Shown: positions 52,573 to 61,339 of the stretch, piece after piece
Numbering within the stretch: position 1 is the stretch's first letter
Layout of the letters: each line of letters opens with the position of its first letter
From: Chloroflexota bacterium
Lineage (GTDB): Bacteria; Chloroflexota; Anaerolineae; Anaerolineales; Villigracilaceae
Assembly: GCA_016235425.1 (NCBI GenBank)
Contig: JACRLC010000016.1
Location: 1 to 64,000 of the forward strand
Length of the DNA: 64,000 nt
Reading direction: 5' to 3'
Notes under the pieces: model-generated
What the model was told of the DNA's origin: nothing
Database searches by the model: none
What the model saw: the letters and a program-made list of their open reading frames with translations, nothing else
Program-made: the position numbers and the translations under genes

Positions 52573-53847
52573 ATGAGCGTTCAGAAACTCCTGCAAAAAA
52601 TTCGCACTCCGTGGATCGAGCGCGTGTCGCGCGAAATGGCACGCGGTGAAGGCGTGCGCGCAGGCTTCGAGGAACAACTCGTCCGCTTTTACGACCTGCT
52701 CGAACAAGCCGTGATGTCCGGCGATACCGCCTGGCTCGACCCGATCCTCTACGACTGGGCGCGCTCCCCAACCGAAACCAACCTGGACGAAGGCGGTTAC
52801 CACGTCTCATTTGTGATGGGCCGCATGATCGCTATGACGATTGAAGTTGCGCGGCAGAACCTCACGAAAGCCCAGGCGCTGGACGTGCTGGAAGCGGTCA
52901 TCCCCATTTACACTCACAGCCTCAGCGTGGTTGCGCGCTACGAAATGGAAACGCGCGTAGCGCACATCTCCAGTGAACTGGGAACCGTGCAGGAAAAATT
53001 ACAGCAATTGGATCGGAGCAAATCCAATTTCATTTCGGTCGCCGCGCATGAATTGAAAACGCCGCTCACCCTGATCGAAGGCTACACATCCATGATGGCG
53101 GATGTGGTGGCGCAATCCGGCGAGACCCAAATTGACAGCCTGCTCCGCGGCGTGAACACCGGCATCCTGCGCCTGCGCCGAATCATTGACGACATGATTG
53201 ACGTTTCGTTGATTGACAACAACCTGCTCACACTTAATTTTCAGCCGATCTGGATCAGCCACCTGCTCGACCTGCTGAAGAACGAGACCAGAAAGTCAAT
53301 TGCCGAGCGGAGGCAAAATTTCATCATTAATGATTTTGCCGGAAGCGAACTGTGGATCTACGCGGACTCGGAACGCCTTTACCAGGCCTTGTACAACGTG
53401 CTGATCAACGCCATCAAATACACTCCCGACAAAGGCACGATCACAGTGGACGGACGGCTGTTACCCGGCTTCATCGAGATTACCGTCGCTGACACAGGTA
53501 TCGGCATCTCCCCCGAAAACCAGGCACTGATCTTCGAGAAGTTCGGCCAATTGGGCCGCACCGAGTTACATTCGAGCGGAAAGACAAAGTTCAAAGGCGG
53601 CGGTCCGGGGCTGGGTCTTCCGATCACGCGTGGTATCATCGAGGCGCACGGCGGAACGATATGGGTCGAATCGGAAGGCTACGACGAAATAAAATGTCAT
53701 GGAGCCACCTTCCACATCCTCCTGCCCACCCGCACCGAACCCACAGATCCGCGCATTGCCAGGTTATTTGGAAATTTGGAATCACAGAGATCGAACACGG
53801 AATTAAATGTCAAAGAAAATACCCCAACCAACAACACCGCCGCGTGA
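52573..53847 (+). CDS. Soluble histidine kinase with helical N-terminal sensor (RsbRD-like)
   Basis: 424 residues, no TM helices. Residues ~1-135 are helical and resemble RsbRD-type N-terminal domains found on some kinases and stressosome proteins. A coiled coil leads to HisKA with His159 (AAHELKTPLT) and a HATPase with ADTGIGIS and GPGLGLPITRG. The end overlaps hflX by 41 nt, so kinase and GTPase are co-translated. The ligand is unknown. The kinase has no receiver neighbour here, so its partner regulator must be elsewhere. Confidence 0.85.
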   Translation: MSVQKLLQKIRTPWIERVSREMARGEGVRAGFEEQLVRFYDLLEQAVMSGDTAWLDPILYDWARSPTETNLDEGGYHVSFVMGRMIAMTIEVARQNLTKAQALDVLEAVIPIYTHSLSVVARYEMETRVAHISSELGTVQEKLQQLDRSKSNFISVAAHELKTPLTLIEGYTSMMADVVAQSGETQIDSLLRGVNTGILRLRRIIDDMIDVSLIDNNLLTLNFQPIWISHLLDLLKNETRKSIAERRQNFIINDFAGSELWIYADSERLYQALYNVLINAIKYTPDKGTITVDGRLLPGFIEITVADTGIGISPENQALIFEKFGQLGRTELHSSGKTKFKGGGPGLGLPITRGIIEAHGGTIWVESEGYDEIKCHGATFHILLPTRTEPTDPRIARLFGNLESQRSNTELNVKENTPTNNTAA

Positions 53848-55174
53848 ACGCGCGTTTTTAGTCGGCGCGGAAATATACGGGCAAAAACACCCGCTTCCAC
53901 TTGAAGATTCACTCTCCGAATTGGCCCTGCTCTCCGATACAGCAGGGCTGGAAGTCGTTGGTGAATTAACTCAGAAACTGGATCGTCCCTACGTCGAAAC
54001 CTACATCGGCCCCGGTAAAGTGGATGAGCTAAAGGCTCTCGCCGAGGAAACTCTCGCGGAAGTCGTCATCTTCGATGATGAGCTTTCGCCGCGCCATCAA
54101 CGCGAACTCGAAAAAGCACTCGGAAAAAATGTCCGCGTGCTGGATCGCACCGCACTCATCCTGGATATTTTCGCCCAACACGCGCACACCAGGGAAGGCA
54201 TGTTGCAGGTGGAACTGGCGCAATATGAATATTACCTGCCGCGGTTGACGCGCGCCTGGTCGCACCTTGAACGTCAGGCCGGCGGCGGCGGCGGGCGCGC
54301 CGGTTCAACGGGAGGTGTGGGTCTGCGCGGCCCCGGTGAAACCCAACTGGAAGTGGATCGACGCGGCATCCGCACACGCATCGCGCATCTCAAACGCGAA
54401 TTGGAAAAAGTGGAAGCGCATCGCATGAGATACCGTGCGCAACGCAAACGCTCACGCGTGCCGACTGTTGCTTTGGTTGGATACACAAACGCGGGCAAGT
54501 CCACTTTGCTGAATAAACTGGCGAAATCTGAAGTCTACGTGGCGAATCAATTGTTCGCGACGCTCGATCCCACTACGCGCCGCGTTGATTTGCCCGGCAA
54601 CAACCTGGCGCTCTTCACGGATACAGTTGGCTTCATTCAAAAACTGCCCACAACACTGGTCGAGGCATTTCACGCCACGCTGGAAGAGATCGCCGAAGCC
54701 GACCTGCTCCTGCACGTTGTTGATATTTCCCATCCCAACGCGCTCAATCAATTTCAGGCGGTTCAGGAAACTCTGGATGAAATTGATGCTGGGCACATCC
54801 CGGTCATTACCGCACTAAACAAGGCAGATCGCCTGAAAAACCCCGAAGCCGCGCGTGAGATACTCAAGAGTTTCCCCAAGGCAATTGCCATATCCGCACT
54901 CAAGGGAACGGGAATTTCCGATCTCTTGCAACTCGTCAAAGAGGAGCTGTACGAATCGTATGCCCCTATCCATGTCCGCCTGCCGTATCAGCAGGGAGCA
55001 TTGATCTCTCTTTTCCATGAGCTTGGGCATGTGGAACGCGTCGAACATGAGCGCGGCGGCGTAGTCATGCAGGGTCGCATCCCCGGCAGGCTGGTCGCGC
55101 AGTTCGTGCCATGGAAATTCAAAGGCAATCATTCAGAAAAGACACAACCGGGATTGGAAGAAAAGGAAGTATGA
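53807..55174 (+). CDS. hflX: Ribosome-associated GTPase HflX
   Basis: 455 residues. The N-terminal HflX domain (~1-200) contains the Gly-rich loop GGGGGRAGSTGGVGLRGPGE. The G domain has P-loop GYTNAGKST, G3 DTVGF and G4 NKAD. HflX binds the 50S subunit and rescues or splits stalled ribosomes under stress. The start lies inside the end of the histidine kinase gene and the stop overlaps the next small gene (ATGATG), so the three are one unit. Confidence 0.97.
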   Translation: MSKKIPQPTTPPRERAFLVGAEIYGQKHPLPLEDSLSELALLSDTAGLEVVGELTQKLDRPYVETYIGPGKVDELKALAEETLAEVVIFDDELSPRHQRELEKALGKNVRVLDRTALILDIFAQHAHTREGMLQVELAQYEYYLPRLTRAWSHLERQAGGGGGRAGSTGGVGLRGPGETQLEVDRRGIRTRIAHLKRELEKVEAHRMRYRAQRKRSRVPTVALVGYTNAGKSTLLNKLAKSEVYVANQLFATLDPTTRRVDLPGNNLALFTDTVGFIQKLPTTLVEAFHATLEEIAEADLLLHVVDISHPNALNQFQAVQETLDEIDAGHIPVITALNKADRLKNPEAAREILKSFPKAIAISALKGTGISDLLQLVKEELYESYAPIHVRLPYQQGALISLFHELGHVERVEHERGGVVMQGRIPGRLVAQFVPWKFKGNHSEKTQPGLEEKEV

Positions 55175-55374
55175 TGTCAAAATTACTGGATAAGCTATCT
55201 GAATTCCTTGCTCATCGAAAAGGATTGCTTCCCCTTCTGGGAATTCTGCTGATCCTGATTAATTTGGTATTGCAATTCATCCTTCCGCCAGGCTGGCTGA
55301 TCAACAGTAACCTGTTCCTTCACGTTGGGCTGGTCATTGCCATATTCGGGTTGATGCTGGCATGGGCATTGTAG
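55171..55374 (+). CDS. Small two-TM membrane protein
   Basis: 67 residues with two hydrophobic helices (~18-37 and ~45-65) separated by a short loop. AAGGAAG precedes the ATG, which overlaps the hflX stop. Not recognised as a named family. Similar small proteins occur as unannotated genes in many Chloroflexota. No function is proposed. Confidence 0.6.
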   Translation: MMSKLLDKLSEFLAHRKGLLPLLGILLILINLVLQFILPPGWLINSNLFLHVGLVIAIFGLMLAWAL

Positions 55375-55385
55375 GCTTGGTCCGG

Positions 55386-56426
55386 TCAAGGGACAATTGA
55401 GCGCACAACCGGGATCTTTTGAAGAAGGTATACAAAAACAAAAGACACGACAAAACCGAGCAATCCCAACAGGGGGATCATATAAATCGAATTCCCGGTA
55501 TTGAACCATGCATTAAACAGTTGGCTTTTTGCCATTTCATCGAGAACGATTACGTGAATTAGATAGACCCCAAAACTGGCTTTGCTGAACGGCGCAAGCA
55601 CTCGATTAAATCCGTCATTGACCGGCAGTTCACGCAACAAAACAAAAGCCGCGGCAGACAGCGCAACAATGTTGATGCTCAAATAATTTCCGAAATATTG
55701 AGTATGATAATCTATGACACTGTTATGGTGGATGATCGCAGTCGAACCAATGCTAACGATTACAAACAGGCCCATCAAACCATACAAATAAATGCGGCTA
55801 AAGCGAATTTTGCCAAGGAGATAACCGAGCACATAGTAGCCGATATAACCGGCGGCAAAATATATCTCAAATCCGAACTGCAGCGGGGTAAATTCCTGCA
55901 AGGTATAAAACACAGGCGTTACTAAAAACCAAAGTCCGCAAAAATAGACCAGGTCGTTTACCACACCCCGCGCTGTAAGAATCCGCAGGATGGGTGTGAC
56001 CAGATACAATCCGATCAACGGATAAAAAAACCACAAATGATTTGTGCGCGGGCCGCGCAAGATCTTGATAGCATATGCGGCAACAACCTCGAATGAAAAT
56101 GGCGCATCGAAATATTCCCGTTTCCAAAGCATATAGATTACGGACCAGGCCAGGAAGGGCACGATCACTTTCAATGCGCGCTTCCTGAAAAAGACCAAAT
56201 AAGGTTCTTCCTTGGATAAAAGCAGGTATCCACTTGCCATGAAAAACATGGGAACGGCGATCCGTGAAAGGACAAAATAGAAGCCTCCCACCCAGGCCGG
56301 CCCGCCGCCGCCAAATTGGATATGAGCAATAACAACAAGGAATGTGCCAAGCGTTCGAACAAGATCGACCCAGCGAAGATGATTTGATTGCGTTTCGGGT
56401 TGTTGCATAATGGCCCTGATGTTCAA
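55386..56426 (-). CDS. Acyltransferase family 3 membrane protein
   Basis: 346 residues with about ten TM helices. The N-terminal RWVDLVRTLGTFLVVIAH helix carries the family His (IAH), and MFFMASGYLLLSKEE follows. Family members (OafA/WecH type) transfer acetyl or other acyl groups to surface sugars or lipids. It is convergent with the small membrane protein 11 nt away and divergent from the GntR gene. The start may instead be the second Met (56408). Confidence 0.85.
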   Translation of the reverse strand: MNIRAIMQQPETQSNHLRWVDLVRTLGTFLVVIAHIQFGGGGPAWVGGFYFVLSRIAVPMFFMASGYLLLSKEEPYLVFFRKRALKVIVPFLAWSVIYMLWKREYFDAPFSFEVVAAYAIKILRGPRTNHLWFFYPLIGLYLVTPILRILTARGVVNDLVYFCGLWFLVTPVFYTLQEFTPLQFGFEIYFAAGYIGYYVLGYLLGKIRFSRIYLYGLMGLFVIVSIGSTAIIHHNSVIDYHTQYFGNYLSINIVALSAAAFVLLRELPVNDGFNRVLAPFSKASFGVYLIHVIVLDEMAKSQLFNAWFNTGNSIYMIPLLGLLGFVVSFVFVYLLQKIPVVRSIVP

Positions 56427-56494
56427 AAAGATTGGCAGATTATAATGTCATTCGTGGCCGCTCAAAGTCAATAAATATTTGTGACAATGGGGAC

Positions 56495-56523
56495 TTTCAA
56501 AATTCGACCTAATTATATATAAT
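56495..56523 (+). promoter_or_regulatory. Promoter of the GntR regulator (leaderless)
   Basis: TTTCAA (56495-56500), 17 bp, TATAAT (56518-56523), then 7 nt to the ATG at 56531. The surrounding 30 bp are almost pure A/T and no ribosome site is seen. Confidence 0.6.
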
Positions 56524-56530
56524 ATACAAT

Positions 56531-57274
56531 ATGACATTTTCAAGCGAACAAACTCTCGTTCAGCATAAACCTCTCAAAGAGGAAATTTTTGACGTCCTCC
56601 ACAAGCAAATCATCGCAGGCAAATACGGACCTGGAGATTGGCTGCGCCAGGAGGACATTGCCAGCCAGATGGGTGTGAGCATGACCCCCGTCCGTGAAGC
56701 ACTTGACTTGCTTGTGGCGGCTGGACTTGCGGAACGTGTCCCCTACCGCGGGGTGCGCGTGCGCGAGATGTCCACAAAAGATGTTGTCGAAGCATACGGT
56801 TTGCGGTTGACGCTCGAAGCGGTCATTGCACGGGAAGCGGCAAATTCAATAACGCCTCAGCAGGTTTCAGGTCTGGAAGAGATGCTGGAAGAGATGCGAA
56901 ATCACGAGACGCTGGACGAGATGTCCAACGCACGGCGCATGTCCCGCGAGTTCCATTCAGCCATTGCAGAGACTTCGGGGAATAGCCTGCTGATCAAGCT
57001 CTATGGTGTAGTGTCAAATGCATTTCCTGATTGGTTGTTATATGAGGCATTGTTCCGCAAACCGGAATTACTCGCAGACAGCATGGCGGCAACAGACAGC
57101 GAACACAAGGCAATTGTAGATGCGCTGAAAAGACGCGATGCCGATCAAGCCGTCCAAAAGTCCATTGAGCATGTGATGGAATCAGGCAAATGGCTCGAGG
57201 AATATCTTAATATCCCGTCAGAATTGTTACGGGAAAAAGAAAAGCAAGTCTCACATCTCATCAGAAAACAATAA
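56531..57274 (+). CDS. GntR-family regulator (FadR/FCD subgroup)
   Basis: 247 residues. A winged helix-turn-helix (~18-85; YGPGDWLRQEDIASQMGVSMTPVREALDLL is the typical GntR recognition region) precedes an all-helical FCD ligand-binding domain (~95-225) with metal-binding type residues such as EFHSAIAETSGN. It lies 14 nt before the corrinoid gene, in the same direction. It is therefore probably the local regulator of the methyltransferase cluster, sensing a substrate such as an organic acid or methylated amine; the ligand is not known. Confidence 0.9.
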   Translation: MTFSSEQTLVQHKPLKEEIFDVLHKQIIAGKYGPGDWLRQEDIASQMGVSMTPVREALDLLVAAGLAERVPYRGVRVREMSTKDVVEAYGLRLTLEAVIAREAANSITPQQVSGLEEMLEEMRNHETLDEMSNARRMSREFHSAIAETSGNSLLIKLYGVVSNAFPDWLLYEALFRKPELLADSMAATDSEHKAIVDALKRRDADQAVQKSIEHVMESGKWLEEYLNIPSELLREKEKQVSHLIRKQ

Positions 57275-57288
57275 ATCAAGGAGGCTGT

Positions 57289-57939
57289 ATGTCCGAGGAA
57301 ATGTATAAAGAGATGGCGCAAAGTATCATTGACGGGGATTCCGATAAGTCTGTTGAGTTGGCGCAAAAGGCCATCGAGATCCAAATGCACCCACTGGATG
57401 CAATCACGAAAGGATTTGTTGTCGGTGTTAATTACATCGGCGACCAGTTCGGCAAAGGTGAGGCGTTTTTGCCCGAATTGGTAATGGCCGGCGAGGCGAT
57501 GAAAGCCGCGGTCGCCACACTCGATCCTGAACTTCGCAAACTCGGTGAAGCGCGCGAGATCATGGGACGTGTCGTGCTTGCAACCGTCGAAGGCGACATC
57601 CACGAAATCGGCAAAACTCTGGTGGGAACAATGCTCAGCGCCTCCGGTTTCGAAGTGTATGACATCGGCGTGGACGCGCCTGCAGACAAGATCATTGGCA
57701 AAGCCATTGAAGTTGACGCAAACATCATCGGCATGAGCGCGTTGCTCACAACCACGATGGTCCGCCAGCGCGAAGTGATTGACGAACTCGAGAAGGAAGG
57801 CCTGCGCGGCAAGTTCAAAGTCATTGTGGGCGGCGCTCCGATCACCCGCGAATGGTATGAAAAGATCAAGGCAGATGGCTACTCGGAGGATGCCATCGGC
57901 GCAGTAAAACTCGCCAAAGAGTTGGTGGGGAAGGAATAG
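57289..57939 (+). CDS. Corrinoid protein (MtbC/MttC type)
   Basis: 216 residues. A helical B12-binding cap (~1-88) precedes the Rossmann cobalamin domain with the base-off/His-on motif EGDIHEIGK (Asp103-x-His105-x-x-Gly), where His105 is the lower cobalt ligand. GMSALLTTT and VGGAPI complete the pocket. It carries the methyl group taken from the substrate by an MttB-type methyltransferase to a second transferase that is not encoded here. A strong AGGAGG site lies 6 nt upstream of the ATG. Confidence 0.95.
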   Translation: MSEEMYKEMAQSIIDGDSDKSVELAQKAIEIQMHPLDAITKGFVVGVNYIGDQFGKGEAFLPELVMAGEAMKAAVATLDPELRKLGEAREIMGRVVLATVEGDIHEIGKTLVGTMLSASGFEVYDIGVDAPADKIIGKAIEVDANIIGMSALLTTTMVRQREVIDELEKEGLRGKFKVIVGGAPITREWYEKIKADGYSEDAIGAVKLAKELVGKE

Positions 57940-57948
57940 ATTCTTGGA

Positions 57949-57993
57949 GTCAGCGTCTCCAGACGTTGACCATCCAAAGTCAGGAGACTTTGG
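57949..57993. repeat. Twin hairpins between the corrinoid and MttB genes
   Basis: Hairpin 1: 10-bp stem 57949-57958/57961-57970 with one G-T pair. Hairpin 2: perfect 8-bp stem 57974-57981/57986-57993 with loop AGGA. No T-run follows, so they probably shape or protect the transcript. Confidence 0.6.
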
Positions 57994-58045
57994 AATCCGA
58001 GTAAGACCAGCATAGAGAGAGGAGATATAGGCCTCGGGAGGGCTT

Positions 58046-59497
58046 ATGTCTAAAAATATTAAGTCAATCAGCAATCCAAAACTGAAGCTCGAAGTCTTAA
58101 CAACCGAAGAAGTGCAGAAGATCCACGATGCCACATTATGGATTATTGAAAACGTTGGCGTTCGATTCCCTTCAAAACGCGCACTCGAAATCTGGGAAGC
58201 CAATGGCGCGGCCGTTGATCATGAAAAAAAGATCGTGCGTGCCAAACCGCAGTTGATCGAAGACGCGCTCAAGAAGTGCCCGCCGAAATACATCCTTGCG
58301 GCGCGCGATCCGGAGCAGGACTGCTCACTCGACGGCAATCACGTCTATCTGGGAACGGACGGATGCGGCGTGGAAGTGATTGACATCGAAACGGGTCAAA
58401 AGCGGACCTCACAACTGAGCGACGTTCGAGATATTTCCCGCCTCGCCGACGCGACCGAGGAAGTCGGTTTTCACTGGGTTCCCGTCTCCGCACAGGATGT
58501 ACCGCCCGAGGCGCGCGGTCTTCACGAAGTCAGGGCCATCTGGGAAAACTCGACCAAGCACGTGCAGACCGAGTCCATTTACAACGCGGACGAAGCCAAG
58601 GCCGCGATTGAAATGGCGGCGTTGATCGCAGGCGGCAAGGATAAATTGCGTGAGCGGCCTGTGCTTTCCCTCATGCAATGCACCGCCCCTCCGCTCGGAC
58701 ATGACGGCGGCAGTCTCGACGCCGCGTTGTTGGCCGCGGAGGTTGGAATTCCAACCGGTTTCATGACGATGGCGGCCTGTCTTACAACCGGCCCGGTGAC
58801 ACTAGCCGGAAATCTCGCGGTTGGCAATGCCGAAGTTATCGCCGCAACCGCGCTGCTGCAACTGGCCTGCCCCGGTGCTCCTGTGTTCTATGCCGCGGCG
58901 CAGACTGCCTCCGATCTGCGGACAGGTGCGTACACCGGCGGCGGCCCCGAGGATTTCCTCTTCGGCGCGGCCACCAATGTTCTATCAGACTTCTACAACA
59001 TCCCGCTTTCGATGGGCGCATTTGCCACAGGCGCAAAAGACCCCAACTGGCAGGCTGGCCTCGAAGGTGCGATGTCCAGTTTTATGGCAAGCGTGGTGAT
59101 GTCTGATATGTTGCTGGGATGTGGATTCCTGCACGGCAGTCGCATCTGGTCATTTGCCGAGATGATGATGGATTGCGAAATCTTCTCCATCATGCACAAG
59201 ATGATGAAGGGCATCGTCGTGAACGAAGAGACGCTCGCACTTGATGCCATTGCGGCGGTTGGCCCAGGTGGCCATTTCCTGGCGCAAAAACACACCCGCA
59301 ACCACATGCGCGAAATCTTCCTTCCAGAGTTCATGGATCGCCGTCCGTATAGCGAGTGGGAGTCCAAGAAAGACGATGCGCGTGATTGGGCGCTTGCCAA
59401 GGCGCGCAAAAAACTGAAAGAACACCAACCAGACCTGCTGGATCCAAAGATCAGCGCAGAGATGGCAAAGATCATCAAGTCGGTTGAGAAAGAGTAA
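58046..59497 (+). CDS. MttB-family (COG5598) corrinoid methyltransferase 1
   Basis: 483 residues, the full length of trimethylamine:corrinoid methyltransferase-like proteins. There is no internal TAG codon, so this is a non-pyrrolysine MttB homologue. Characterised members of that class demethylate glycine betaine, proline betaine, carnitine or related quaternary amines. It is more divergent than the two following MttB genes, which are paralogues of each other. A GGAGGG site precedes the start and twin hairpins separate it from the corrinoid gene. The substrate cannot be assigned. Confidence 0.9.
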   Translation: MSKNIKSISNPKLKLEVLTTEEVQKIHDATLWIIENVGVRFPSKRALEIWEANGAAVDHEKKIVRAKPQLIEDALKKCPPKYILAARDPEQDCSLDGNHVYLGTDGCGVEVIDIETGQKRTSQLSDVRDISRLADATEEVGFHWVPVSAQDVPPEARGLHEVRAIWENSTKHVQTESIYNADEAKAAIEMAALIAGGKDKLRERPVLSLMQCTAPPLGHDGGSLDAALLAAEVGIPTGFMTMAACLTTGPVTLAGNLAVGNAEVIAATALLQLACPGAPVFYAAAQTASDLRTGAYTGGGPEDFLFGAATNVLSDFYNIPLSMGAFATGAKDPNWQAGLEGAMSSFMASVVMSDMLLGCGFLHGSRIWSFAEMMMDCEIFSIMHKMMKGIVVNEETLALDAIAAVGPGGHFLAQKHTRNHMREIFLPEFMDRRPYSEWESKKDDARDWALAKARKKLKEHQPDLLDPKISAEMAKIIKSVEKE

Positions 59498-59511
59498 GCA
59501 GCATAATCCGT

Positions 59512-59639
59512 TGGTCGAGTAGCCCCGAGTGCTCTTCGAGGGGCGTATCGAGACCAACACGTTACATGAAAACAAAAGGTAACTTGAAAAGCGGTAGTCT
59601 CGATATGGGCTGGGAAAAACACCCAGCCCTACTCGACCA
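59512..59639. repeat. Inverted-repeat element between MttB genes
   Basis: Ends TGGTCGAGTAG (59512-59522) and CTACTCGACCA (59629-59639) are perfectly complementary. Inside is an 8-bp stem GGGCTGGG/CCCAGCCC (59607-59614/59622-59629), plus GCCCC/GGGGC pairs on the left side. It is 128 bp, non-coding and MITE-like in form. Confidence 0.65.
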
Positions 59640-59664
59640 CCGGATGTAGTTTTAGAGGTGACTT

Positions 59665-61143
59665 ATGCAACCCAAACTCACACTCTTGAGCGATGAACTG
59701 ATTGACCGGGTTCTGGAAGAGGCCTACGAGCTTCTGCGATGCCCGGGCATCAAGGTTCAAAATCCTGAAGCGTGGGAATTGCTTGCAGAGGCAGGCGCGG
59801 CCATCCACCCTGAAAATCAGGTGATCGGTATTCCCGCTTCGCTCGTCCACAAGGCGCTGGAAAGCGCGCCGCGTGAGTTTTATCTGTATGACTACGACGG
59901 CAATCCGACGATTCACTACGGCGGCGATTCTGTCCATTTCGACCCCGGCTCATCCGGGATCACCATGCTCAACCCTGAAACGCTTGAGCATGAGACAACC
60001 GAAACACAGCATCTGCTTCGGTTAATCAAAGTCGCAGAGCAATTGGCACAATATGACGCGCAGTCCACCGCCGTCATTTGCCACGACGTGCCAAAAGAAA
60101 TTCAAGACTCGTATCGCCTGTATCTCGTTTTGCTCCACTCCAAAAAACCGATTGTCACCGGCGCATTCACAAACAAGACCGTACAGGAAATGATTGACAT
60201 GCTCGCGCTCTTCGCCGGTGGAGCCGCAGCATCCCGCGCAAAACCACGCGCCATCTTTGACGTGTGCCCCGCGCCTCCGTTGATCTGGTCAAACTTCGGC
60301 GCAGGAAATTTGATTGCTCTCGCACGCGCGGGTGTCCCCGCCGAGATCGTCTCCGTCCCGCTCTCAGGCGCGGCGGCTCCAGTGACCATGCTCGGCACGA
60401 TCACGCAACACACGGCGGAATGTCTGGCGGGCATCATCATTCACCAGCTTGCCCGCGCAGGTTCGCCCATTGTTTGGGGCGGCGCAGCCGCAATCTTCGA
60501 CATGCGCAAAGGTGCAACACCCATGGGCGCAGTCGAAACTGCCATGCTCGATTGTTCCTACGCCCAGGTCGCAAAATCGCTCGGCATGCCCACGCACACC
60601 TACCTCGGCGCGACAGACTCAAAACTCGTGGACGCGCAAGCGGGCCTTGAGAGCGGCATCTCCGCCATGGTCGGTGCTTTGAGCGGCATCAACATGATCT
60701 CCGGCTCAGGCATGTTGGATTTCCTCGCCTGTCACAGCGCGGAAAAACTCGTCATTGACGCCGAAGGCATTGCGATGGCGAAGCGAATGCTCGACGGCGT
60801 GAATCTTCACACCGACACGCTCGCAACCGGTTTTTACGATGACAAGATCAACTTCAAAGGAGGCGACTTCCTGAAACAAAAAATCACGATGCAGCTTTTC
60901 AGGAAGGAACAACATCTGCCCAGCGCGATCATTGACCGAGACTCGATGCGCGGCTGGAAAGAAGCAGGTAGTCTGGACACCTTCAGCCGGGCAAAAGTGA
61001 TTGTGAATGAATTGCTCGCCTCTTATCGCCGACCTGAAATTGATTCCGGCAAAATAGACAGACTTCACGCCTTTATCCTTGATTTCGCCAAAAAGGCTGG
61101 CGCCGAACAGCTGCCCACGCTCGAGGATTACCAGCCTGCGTAA
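59665..61143 (+). CDS. MttB-family corrinoid methyltransferase 2
   Basis: 492 residues, full length, no TAG codon. Very similar throughout to the next gene: same MQPKL start, FDPGSSGI, YDAQSTAV, IWSNFGAGNL, GSPIVWGGA, GLESGxxAMVGALSG and IDRDSMRGWK segments. The pair is a tandem duplication. GAGGTGA serves as ribosome site. It is probably a quaternary-amine demethylase working with the corrinoid protein upstream. Confidence 0.92.
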   Translation: MQPKLTLLSDELIDRVLEEAYELLRCPGIKVQNPEAWELLAEAGAAIHPENQVIGIPASLVHKALESAPREFYLYDYDGNPTIHYGGDSVHFDPGSSGITMLNPETLEHETTETQHLLRLIKVAEQLAQYDAQSTAVICHDVPKEIQDSYRLYLVLLHSKKPIVTGAFTNKTVQEMIDMLALFAGGAAASRAKPRAIFDVCPAPPLIWSNFGAGNLIALARAGVPAEIVSVPLSGAAAPVTMLGTITQHTAECLAGIIIHQLARAGSPIVWGGAAAIFDMRKGATPMGAVETAMLDCSYAQVAKSLGMPTHTYLGATDSKLVDAQAGLESGISAMVGALSGINMISGSGMLDFLACHSAEKLVIDAEGIAMAKRMLDGVNLHTDTLATGFYDDKINFKGGDFLKQKITMQLFRKEQHLPSAIIDRDSMRGWKEAGSLDTFSRAKVIVNELLASYRRPEIDSGKIDRLHAFILDFAKKAGAEQLPTLEDYQPA

Positions 61144-61145
61144 AC

Positions 61146-61314
61146 GTCATTGCGAGCCGTTCGTCCTGAGCGGAGCGAGTGTTCGTCGAGCGCAGTCGAA
61201 GGGCAGCGGTAAAGCAATGTCCGCCTGGAATTTTGGGATTGCTTCGTCGCGGCGCTTCGACTTCGGGGCGGAAGAACACGCCCCTCCGCTCAGCGCGAAC
61301 GCTCCTTCAATGAC
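61146..61314. repeat. GTCATTG...CAATGAC dispersed repeat, copy 1
   Basis: 169-bp element with terminal GTCATTG (61146-61152) and CAATGAC (61308-61314), and an internal GATTGCTTCGTCG (also in copy 2). It fills most of the gap between the two MttB paralogues. A second, 102-bp copy is at 62999-63100. Confidence 0.8.
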
Positions 61315-61339
61315 AGATAACAAACCCAGGAGGTGCTTC

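Noticed and set aside
57275-57288. Cobalamin riboswitch before the corrinoid gene
   Set aside because: The gap is only 14 nt and is filled by a ribosome-binding site; no space for an aptamer.
59512-61314. Insertion sequence or CRISPR array in the MttB region
   Set aside because: Inverted repeats are short, without a transposase gene; there are no regularly spaced direct repeats.
61079-61339. N-terminal extension of MttB3 through the repeat
   Set aside because: A perfect AGGAGGTG lies before the ATG at 61340 and the product then aligns end to end with its paralogue; the extension is repeat-derived.
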